Shown: in pieces, positions 56,366 to 64,000 of the stretch
Layout of the letters: each line of letters opens with the position of its first letter
Numbering within the stretch: the stretch's first letter is position 1
Source of the DNA: Larix kaempferi
Taxonomy: Eukaryota > Streptophyta > Pinopsida > Pinales > Pinaceae
NCBI GenBank assembly: GCA_027924585.1
Contig: BSBM01000442.1
Span: forward strand, 2,108,001 to 2,172,000
Direction: 5' to 3'
Length of the DNA stretch: 64,000 nucleotides
Translations under genes and position numbers: made by a program
The notes under the pieces: model-generated
Databases searched by the model: none
What the model was told of the DNA's origin: nothing
What the model saw: the letters and a program-made list of their open reading frames with translations, nothing else

Positions 56366-56970
56366 TGTTATTGTTAGTGTTAAATTAATGTAACTTCAAA
56401 GTATATTCTACTTGTACTTTATTATTGTAACTCTGTCGGGGATGTCATTATTACATTTGGTCATGTAAAGGTCATGAGGTTAAACCTCCATTGTAAGTCA
56501 AGTTGTTAGCACCCAAGAGAATGTAATATAAGTCACATAATTGAGTCTCCCTAGAGAATTCGACCTAGTTAGGATTATTGAGGCCAACCTAGCTGAGCTA
56601 AAGGTTAGGTCAAAAGTAATGAATAAATAGAGAGTGAGTTCCTCTCATTTATTCATTCACTCACTTGTGCAATTCGCATTAGAGGAGAGAGAGAGATATC
56701 TGCAAAGGAGAAGGAGGAGTGGCTTGAGTCCAGAGTTTTGTCTTTTTGTCTTTCTTATTTGTGAGACATATTTTTGGGGCATTGTACTTGATCATCTATA
56801 TTGAGGAAGTTCTTACTGGGTTTTCTTCCCCTTGAGGGTTTCCCAGGATAAATTTTTTGTGCTTTGTGATTGTGCATCTTTCAGAGATCCTTATTATGCT
56901 GCTATTGTGAATAATGTATTGAATGATAATGAATTTTCAATCTAGTCTATGGTAGCATATAATGTTAACA
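56366..56970 (+). repeat. 5' LTR of element J (left end approximate)
   Basis: It ends ATGTTAACA at 56970, directly before a PBS. The left end is placed at a TGTTATTG (56366) or TGTTAGTG (56373). It contains a likely AT-rich promoter at about 56618-56630 and polypurine GA repeats at 56690. No partner LTR exists in the window to confirm the ends. Confidence 0.6.
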
Positions 56971-56982
56971 TGGTGTCAGAGC
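56971..56982 (+). other. Primer binding site of element J
   Basis: TGGTGTCAGAGC immediately after the LTR end, one base from the initiator Met tRNA PBS word TGGTATCAGAGC. Confidence 0.85.
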
Positions 56983-57349
56983 TAGCCTGAAAAGAGCAAC
57001 TTTCACAAGGTAAAACTCTCTCTCTCTCTCTCAGAGCATAAAAAATAGGGCTTCTCATAGAAGTGGAATTTTTTAGTGCAATTGGCATAGGGAAGTGCAC
57101 CGCTCCAAGATCGAAGTTTTTCAATGGGTGAAACTCCCGGAAATTCAAACCCTAGTTTGACATTGGACTAGAAAAACCAGAAACTACGGACCGTAATTTC
57201 GCAAGTCAATTTTCAAGGGAGAAATTTTGGAATCTTTAGAAACCAAGTGTACCAGCATACTCGCCTCAGTCAAGTGCATATTTTGATGAGTTCAGTTTTT
57301 TATTTTGAGGAATTTTAATTTTTGGTTATTCCCTCCTCTCTGGGTTAAG

Positions 57350-57706
57350 ATGGCACCAAGCACTAAGCTTGATGACAACTTGGAAGGCATAGAGAACTTT
57401 TGTGCTTGGAAGTATAGAATTGGACTCATTCTAGAAGAGAATGATCTTTCAAAGTTTAATAGAGAAGTTGTACCAGAACCTCCCGAAGCTGAAGCCAAGG
57501 AAAAGTATAAGAAGGGAAACCATAAGCGAAGAGACTTCTCTTCGTATCAATGTTTCCATTTTGATAAGATGGGAAATATTTCCAAAGATTGTCCAGAGAG
57601 AAAAGAAGAATGCAAGAAGAAGAGCAACAAAATACATCATGCTCATTTTGTCGAAGATGAAGAAGAACAAGAAGAACAAGAAAAAGAAGAAGAAGGACCT
57701 CCATAG
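57350..57706 (+). pseudogene. Element J Gag with internal deletion
   Basis: The natural start is the ATG at 57350 (MAPSTKLDDNLEGIENF), N-terminal copia Gag with WKYRIGLILEENDL. At about 57515 it jumps to a basic segment (GNHKRRDFSSYQC), omitting the central UBN2-type Gag core. The knuckle reads CFHFDKMGNISKDCP, with the second Cys now Phe and the His now Asn. The C-terminus is a Glu-rich run. The protein could not form a normal Gag shell. Frame is kept across the deletion. Confidence 0.8.
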
Positions 57707-58560
57707 AAGCTATCAAAGGAAGAAATTGAAGATTATGTTTTGTAATAGTGGTGCTTCAAAGCACTCTCTCAAGCTTGATTCATGAACTTTGATGATGGAG
57801 TAGAGTTCACCATCAGACATTCCAGTAATCCCGGCAAGGAGACTAGGATCAAAAGAGATCCTACCTACCAAACAAAGATAAGTACTTGTATTGTCATTTC
57901 ATCAAATTGTTTAAATGATATTGTCCAGTTGTGTACACATTTATTTAGGATGTGTGTTATGCATGTTAGAATGTTTGTAGTGATATGCATGTGATGGGTA
58001 AGTAGCCTATGGTGCTATACAACATTCCATTGCTACTTATCTAGAGTGAAACCTCTTTGTTGACATATTAGGAGTAGTGCACACTCTTAATAATGTTATG
58101 GTAGTGATGGAAGGCATCTAGAAAGTTACCATATGAATGTGGGATATGGATGAATGTTGGGTTATTGGATAAAGATAACATTATGACAATGCGACTTATG
58201 TTTTTATGCATATATTTGGAAACTGTGAAATGTTTCTAACCATGCTATTGAACTTGACTTGTAGGAAGTATCGTACACGATCACCTACAAATGAAGAATG
58301 ACGAGACTTGTTCCATAGAACAAGTGACGATGGTTCAACTATAAACAAGACTTATAGAGGAAGTTAACTATGACGAGATGTTGCTCTAGTAGCCAGACTC
58401 ATGATGTGATCAAGATATCGAGCAACCTCCAGGACTCATAGAACCACATGTGTGCAGATTGAAGAAGACCTTCTACGGAATAGAATGATCACCTAGAGTG
58501 ATGAGACATAACCCTTTGCTACAAGGTTGAATATGAGAAACTCATAGATAGGTGCAAGAG
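57707..58560 (+). pseudogene. Element J protease trace and missing integrase region
   Basis: Near 57735 a frame reads MFCNSGASKHSLKL, the copia protease active-site block with Asp changed to Asn. After it, about 770 bp carry no recognisable integrase zinc finger or DDE core in any frame, although integrase is expected here in copia order. The sequence is unremarkable, so the integrase was lost or replaced. Confidence 0.6.
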
Positions 58561-58888
58561 AGAACTTGGAACAGAGTTCGAGATATGTGGTTGTCCAGTG
58601 TTTGTTCATATTCCAAAAGAGAAAAGGACCAAGTTGGATCCTTCCAGAAAGAAAGGAATATTTGTTGGATACTGTGAGGTCTCCAAGGCCTTCAGGATCT
58701 ATATACTAGGCTATCATCAAATGGAGATTAGTAGATATGTGACATTTGATGAAGATGCGGCTCTTAAGAAATCCAAAAAGCGCCATCATGAAGAAGTATA
58801 TGAAGAAGATGTACGTCCTAGAGTTGCAGAGGTTGCACCCTCTCCCGATGATGAGATTCCAGAATATCATCATATGTTGGAGCCCTAA
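58561..58888 (+). pseudogene. Element J post-integrase region
   Basis: The frame contains GCPVFVHIPKEKRTKLDPS, KKGIFVGYCEVSKAFRIY and ISRYVTFDEDAAL, which are the conserved copia blocks after the integrase core (the GCxAxxHxPxxxRxKLD, KGxFxGY and RDVxFDE type motifs). It is followed by the acidic linker to RT and a TAA at 58886-58888. Confidence 0.85.
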
Positions 58889-58900
58889 GAACCACCATCC

Positions 58901-60110
58901 ATGCCTATCTCTCGCAAGAGAAAACCAGCTTGGGCTCGAGAAATCATTCAAGATGCAGAGAGGTATGGAGCTCTAGAAGGCTCCACAAGAGAAAGCAAGA
59001 GGCCAAAACCATTTTCCAGTTATGTGGCTTTGATGTGTGATCTTGTAGACAAAGAACCTAATTGCTTCAAAGAGGCCATTCAAAAGAAAGAATGGGTAGA
59101 AGCTATGACGGAAGAATACCAGTCAATAATGAAGAATGATGTGTGGGACATAGTTCCCAAACCAGAAGGTAAAAGTGTGGTATCTTCCAAATCGATATAC
59201 AAGATAAAGCATGTTGCGGATGGAAGTATTGAGAAATACAAAGCTAGGTTTGTGGCTCGAGGATTGTCTCAAAAGGAAGGAATCGATTATGAGGAAACAT
59301 TTTCTCCTGTAGAAAGGTACACTTCAATTAGAACCATCATGGCACTTGCAGACACGATGAGGTGGAATTTACACCAGATGGATGTGAAAACAACTTTCCT
59401 GAATGGTGTTATTGAGGAGGAAGTGTACACATAACAACCACAAGGTTTCGAGGTTGAAAACAAAGAAACACATGTTTGCAAATTGAAGAAGGCTATGTAT
59501 GGGTTGAAGCAAGCTCCAAGAGATTGGTATGGAAGAATTGATAATTTTCTGACGATCTTGGGATTTACTAAGAGTAAAGATGATCCTAACCTTTACTTCA
59601 AGGTTATGGATGATGAACTAGTCATATTATTTCTATATGTGGACGACTTGTTCTTGACAGGTAATGAGAAGAGAATCTTAGAGTGAAAAGACAAGCACGC
59701 TGCAGAATTCGAGATGAAAGACTTTGGCTTTATGCATTATTTTCTAGGTCTCAAGTTATCGCAGAGCCCAGAGGGAATCTTCCTTAATCAAGGGAAGTAT
59801 GCAATAGAAATCTTGAAAAGATTTGATATGTTGGAGTGCAAAGCCATGGCCACACCCATTGATACCAACTTGAAGTTATTATCTGATACTTCGTCATAAT
59901 TAGTGGATGTGACTCTATACAGGCAGATTATTGGGTCGCAGATGTATCTAACAAATACGAGGCCAGATATATGCTTTGTTATGAACACCTTGAGTCAATA
60001 TCTTGTTGATCCCAGACGTGTTCACATTGTAGCTGCAAAGCATGTGATGAGGTATCTAAAAGGTACAATAGATCAATTATGGTCTCAATTATACTCGATA
60101 TCATGAGTTC
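58901..60110 (+). pseudogene. Element J reverse transcriptase
   Basis: The piece 58901-59434 has EAMTEEYQSIMKNDVWDIVPKP, KARFVARGLSQKEGIDYEETFSPV and WNLHQMDVKTTFLNG, all canonical copia RT blocks. After a TAA at 59432, 59483-59686 has MYGLKQAPRDWYGRID and an intact YVDD box (LFLYVDDLFLTGN near 59630). After further stops (59684, 59897) come MHYFLGLKLSQSPEGIFLNQ and LYRQIIGSQMYLTNTRPDI. The active-site aspartates remain; the stops and a frameshift near 60085 inactivate it. Confidence 0.9.
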
Positions 60111-60606
60111 ATACTTTTTGGATATACAGATTCAGATTGGGAAGGAAGTGTCTCATACAAGAAGATAAATTCAGGTGGTTTATATAGTCTGGGGTCAGGC
60201 ATGATCTCATGGCTAAGTAGGAAGCGCTCCAGTGTGGCTCTCAACACTGTAGAGGCAGAGTACATTGAAACATGTTCTATGAGTTGTGAAGCTATATGGA
60301 TTCGAAAGTTGTTATCAGGTCTGTTTGATCTAGAGTTGGATACCACAGTGATTCTATGTGATAACCATAGTTGTATAAAGATGACAGAGAACCTTGTGTT
60401 CCATGAGAATTCAAAACACATAGAAATACAGTATTTATACATCCGTGATATGGTGCAGAAGGGAGCTATAAAGCTCCAATATGTGAGCAAGCATGAGCAG
60501 ATTGCAGACGTGCTGACTAAGCCTCTGTCTCAAGTGAAGTTTGAGCACTTCCATGACAAGCTTGGTGTAGTCTGTAAGGACTTCCCTCGAAAGGGGGAGT
60601 ACTGCT
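60111..60606 (+). pseudogene. Element J RNase H
   Basis: In the frame after the shift near 60100 the domain reads GYTDSDWEGSVSYKK (first Asp), then SWLSRKRSSVALNTVEAEYIE (Glu; usually SSTEAEY), ILCDNHSCIKMTEN (Asp) and VSKHEQIADVLTKPL (last Asp). It ends TAA/TGA at 60606. It is relatively well preserved. Its second half is duplicated at 61330-61533. Confidence 0.88.
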
Positions 60607-60624
60607 GATGATACTATGGTGCAG

Positions 60625-60814
60625 TGGGATTGATCATAATCCCTAGACATAGATAGTCTTAAATGTTGATCTCGATTTGTGATGGTATCGATCATTCCTA
60701 GACAGAGATGTATTAAATGATTATGATGGGATCGATCATCCCTAGACAGAGATGTCTTAAATGATTGTGTTGGGATCGATCGTCCTCAGATTGAGATGTC
60801 TTAAATTATTGTTG
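60625..60814. repeat. 44-bp minisatellite with GATCGATC core
   Basis: Units start at 60625 (longer first unit), 60683, 60727 and 60771, each with TGGGATCGATC(A/G)TCC...AGAGATGTCTTAAATGATT. It is repeated at 61625-61814 through the 1-kb duplication. It lies directly after the copia PPT and stop, where a 3' LTR should begin. Confidence 0.88.
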
Positions 60815-61320
60815 CGTGTGATGCATGCTCCACCCAAGGGTAGGCCACCCTGCTCATATATCTCTCAACAAGGCATCACCCCCGAGTTGAGACTGTGAAT
60901 TCATCGGGAGAACGTTCAAGGTTATCAAGAAAAGTGAGGTAGATTAAAGGGTATACCTCACCAAGTTATCTCCCCTTACTTGGCACACACCAACACCACA
61001 CGAGACAATGTAAATTATTTTCCCAAGGTTTGGTACTTCACACCAAGTTCCACATCAATAATATGATTAGTTCTCCAAGTTATCGGGTTCAAAGGAGATA
61101 GGCTCCAACCAATTCCTCACCCCAAGTTGTATAGTTTCTTTCCTGAAGTTTTAGAAACTTGGCACCAACCAATTCCATGACAAACAATGCAATTCCCTTG
61201 ATTTCGTTCCAAAAAGGACAACAGTGAAACCCACACTATCAACCAATGCCAAGAATTCCACCAAGGAAAGTTCATTCATAGTTCATCATATCATTGGCAA
61301 CATAATACGGGTTTGACATG
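60815..61320 (-). repeat. Element I-family LTR fragment within unit 1
   Basis: Collinear with the left LTR of element I at about 48086-48590 (GTTGCGTGTGA(G/T)GCATGCTCC, then CATATATCTC and so on). It is broken at its right end by the start of duplication unit 2. Confidence 0.9.
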
Positions 61321-61329
61321 CCATTCAAT

Positions 61330-61533
61330 CTGGATTTGGATACCACAGTGATTCTATGTGATAACCATAGTTGTATAAAGATGACAGAGAACCTTGTGTT
61401 CCATGAGAATTCAAAACACATAGAAATACAGTATTTATACATCCGTGATATGGTGCAGAAGGGAGCTATAAAGCTCCAATATGTGAGCAAGCATGAGCAA
61501 ATTGCAGACGTGCTAACTAAGCCTCTATCTTGA
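61330..61533 (+). pseudogene. Duplicated second half of copia RNase H
   Basis: Copy of 60330-60533, carrying ILCDNHSCIKMTEN and VSKHEQIADVLTKPL. It ends early at a TGA where unit 1 has a Gln-containing codon pair. Confidence 0.9.
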
Positions 61534-61810
61534 GTGAAGTTTGAGCACTTCCGTGACAAGCTTGGTGTAGTCCGTAAGGACTTCCCTCGAAAGGGGGAGT
61601 ACTGCTAATGATACTGTGGTGCAGTGGGATTGATCATAATCCCTAGACATAGATAGTCTTAAATGTTGATCTTGATTTGTGATGGTATCGATCATTCCTA
61701 GACATAGATGTATTAAATGATTATGATGGGATCGATCATCCCTAGACAGAGATGTCTTAAATGATTGTGTTGGGATCGATCGTCCTCAGACAAAGATGTA
61801 TTAAATGATT

Positions 61811-62881
61811 GTTGCGTGTGAGGCATGCTCCACCCAAGGGTAGGCCACCCTGCTCATATATCTCTCAACAAGGTACCACCCCCGAGTTGAGACTATGAAG
61901 TCATCGGGAGAACATTCAAGGTTATCAAGAAAAGTGAGGTAGATTAAAGGGTATACCTCACCAATTTATCTCCCCTTACTTGGCACACACCAACACCACA
62001 CCAGACAATGTAAATTCTTTTCCCAAGGTTCAGTTCTTCACACCAAGTTCCACATCAATAATATGATTAGTTCTCCAGGTTATCAGATTCAAAGGAGATA
62101 GGCTCCAACCAATTCCTCACCCCCAGTTGTATAGTTTCTTTCCTTAAGTTTTAGAAACTTGGCACCAACCAATTCCATGACAAACAATGCAATTCCCTTG
62201 ATTTCGTTCCAAAAAGCACAACAGTGAAACCCACACTATCAACCAATGCCAAGAATTCCACCAAGGAAATTTCATTCATAGTTCACCGTATCATTGGCAA
62301 CATAATACAGGTTTGACATGCCATTCAATGACCAACAATTCCAGAAATCAACTTTAGATTCCATAACAGTGTCAATTTATGGTCTCAGAACCCACACCCC
62401 CAACCAGACAGTGCGGTGGTTCATTCACTAGCACAATAGATCATTGACAATTCTCCCCTAACTTGGTGTGAGAGTCTCCAATTGAACGTGAGAAAATCAA
62501 TCTCTTCTTGCATGCATGCTTTTAGTTGCATGGCCAATTTTGCCAACATGGTCTTCCCCAAAAGACTCACATCCCTTCCCATGCACTAATTCCTCATTAA
62601 GGATTAAGGCAATCATAAAGGTATTAAGGATTAAAATATAATTAAAGCACTTTTAGGCTAAGGATAGGGTCATGTTATAATCCCTCCCCTTCGGCTAACT
62701 GCATCCCCCTTTCCTTCTCACCGGTGAATTCATAGGTCCCCATTCTCTTCAGCGTTTGCCTCAGTCGTAGCCAATTGTATTTTATATCAACAATTTTCAA
62801 AATACAAATTGTTCAACCTACAAGTGTTTCATCATTTAGATTTACATCATTACATCAAAGGTTCCAAACAAGGGTGTTACA
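61811..62881 (-). repeat. Second copy of the element I family: partial LTR
   Basis: Collinear with 48086-49154 through to the terminal GTGTTACA at 62881, where the PPT of the next feature begins. The left 1.8 kb of the LTR is missing and replaced by the minisatellite junction. Confidence 0.9.
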
Positions 62882-64000
62882 TTCCCCTCCCCCTTAACTT
62901 AACACCGTCCTTGGTGTTTCATGATTCAAAAACACATGAACCAAAATTTATATTTACATTTCAAAATGTCCAAAATAGATACAGGTACTCGGCCTGCATA
63001 GCTTCTTTCATTTTCCAAGTAACCTCTTCAGGACTATAATTGGTCCATTGTACGTTTACTTTTCATATGGCCCTGTTCTTGAGTGTCCTGATCCTTAGAT
63101 CCAATATGTAGACTGGCTGAACTTGGATTTCTCCCTCTGGTTTTACCTGTATCAAAGACCAATCAAGTATATGGTTAGGATCATGTACATTCTTCTTCAA
63201 TAATGAAATATGAAAAAAATTATGCACTCTATAGTGGGAGGTAGGGCCAACTCATATGTTACTGGTCCAACTCTACTTAGGACCTCAAATGGTCCAAAGA
63301 ATACGACTGCCAACTTTATATAGATTCCTAGACTCAATGAACCGTTCTTGCCTTTGAATTTTAAGAATACTCTCTCCCTCTTGGAATTCTTTAAACATTC
63401 TTCCCTCGTCAGCATAACTTTTCTGTCTATCTCATGCCACTTTCAAATTCTACTGGATCTTGGCCACTTGTTCTTCCAGGTCTTGTAGCATTTTAGGTCC
63501 AACTACCAACCTTTCCACATGCTTGTCCCAGTTCACTAGAACATTACACCTACTATATAAGGCTTCAAACGGAATCATCTTTAACGATGCTTAGTATCCA
63601 TTGTTATAAGCAAACTCTACCAGATATAGGTATTCTTCCCACTTGGTAGGTCTGTCCATTACATACATCCTCAACATATATTCAACGACTTGATTAACTC
63701 ATTCAGTCTGCCCATCCATCTATGGATGATAGGTTGCGCTGAGAGTGATTTTGGTTCCAAACTCCTTGAACAATCCCTTCCAAAAGTTCAAAGTGAACTT
63801 GGAATCTCAATTTGAAACAATTGCCTTAGGAATCCCATGTAACCTCGCAACTTCCTTCATATAAATTTATGCAATCTTTGCTGCCTTAAAAGTTGACTAG
63901 AAAGGTATAAAATGAGCATATTTTGTCAATTTATCGACCACCACCATAATGGAGTCATGTTGCTTTGTTGTCCTTGGTAAATTAGTGATAAAATCGATGG
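62882..64000 (-). mobile_element. Second copy of the element I family: PPT, integrase end and core (runs off window)
   Basis: It begins with the PPT (minus TAAGGGGGAGGGGAA) and matches 49155-50290 in order. It holds the integrase C-terminus (63197-63415, with FFGPFEVLSRVGPVTYELALPP), the HPQMDGQTERVNQ-type region near 63720 in a decayed frame and the MxVVDKLTK region near 63940. Same stops at several places as in element I, so the two share a decayed or closely related ancestor. The rest lies beyond the window. Confidence 0.88.

Larger units (their letters stand above)
56366..60606 (+). mobile_element. Ty1/copia element, internally deleted (element J)
   Basis: Plus-strand element with a 5' LTR ending at 56970, PBS, Gag, a protease trace, post-integrase region, RT, RNase H and a PPT at 60589-60600. 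The Gag centre and the integrase core are missing. Instead of a 3' LTR matching the 5' one, the PPT is followed by a 44-bp minisatellite and then by LTR sequence of the element I family, so the 3' end is rearranged. Confidence 0.85.
60330..62329. repeat. 1000-bp tandem duplication of a copia/gypsy-LTR chimera
   Basis: Unit 1 (60330-61329) and unit 2 (61330-62329) correspond with an offset of exactly 1000 bp at several anchors: TACCACAGTG (60341/61341), GTTGCGTGTG (60811/61811) and CCATTCAAT (61321/62321). Each contains the second half of copia RNase H, the copia PPT, a 44-bp minisatellite and about 500 bp of element I-type LTR. The copies differ by a few percent. Confidence 0.95.

Noticed and set aside
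57441-57785. Second ORF overlapping copia Gag in another frame
   Set aside because: It is a lysine-rich shadow of the Gag frame. Only its end, around 57735, carries a real protease trace.
60101-60695. Minus-strand ORFs opposite copia RNase H (also 61272-61559)
   Set aside because: Both are antisense shadows of the conserved RNase H frame, duplicated with it.

Overview
The window looks like nuclear DNA of a seed plant, probably a gymnosperm or another plant with a large, slowly purged genome; this is inference. The grounds are the dominance of old, stop-riddled LTR retrotransposons and plant-type L1 LINEs, nesting of elements, one apparent host gene with a ~3.1 kb repeat-filled intron, AT-rich intergenic DNA and many C-to-T type lesions. 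There are no bacterial operons, CRISPR arrays, rRNA or intact tRNA genes.

Layout, left to right. 1-3141: 3' part of a plus-strand Ty3/gypsy chromovirus (RT, RNase H, integrase, chromodomain, 3' LTR) that abuts a decayed minus-strand Ty1/copia element (3142-~6860). ~6860-9050: AT-rich spacer with a possible LTR-like piece. ~9190-21099: a plus-strand L1-type LINE (ORF1 with a DUF4283-like region and zinc knuckle; ORF2 with endonuclease, RT, zinc finger and RNase H), split by a complete minus-strand Ty3/gypsy element at 12317-16668. That insertion has 392-bp LTRs, a GACCT target duplication, a PBS and a PPT. 21100-37700: mostly non-coding, with diverged tandem repeats, three LINE 3' fragments (25365-26530, 26938-27265, 33057-33420), a CpG-rich segment (27620-28350), four copies of an ATT-tailed tRNA-derived SINE, and one copy of a foldback repeat. 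37764-42161: the single convincing host gene (TATA box, short RG-rich exon 1, long intron, 752-bp exon 2), whose intron holds a 64-bp tandem array and three antisense tRNA-derived SINE units. 44130-45145: a degenerate ~95-bp satellite. 46238-56281: a minus-strand Ty3/gypsy element with very long LTRs (Tekay/Del-like), with the foldback repeat inserted in one LTR. 56366-60602: a decayed plus-strand Ty1/copia element. 60330-62329: an exact-period 1000-bp tandem duplication of a copia/gypsy-LTR chimera. 61811-64000: part of a second copy of the long-LTR gypsy family, running off the window.

Functionally, every mobile element seen is broken in at least one essential catalytic site or domain. The most notable is the 12317-16668 element. 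Its gag, protease, RNase H and integrase pieces share one reading frame although the RT core and the integrase catalytic core are missing, and all its internal stops fit single C-to-T changes. It looks like a domain-reduced, non-autonomous gypsy that stayed open until methylation-type decay. The host gene encodes a ~286-residue protein resembling a plant-specific family of unknown function.
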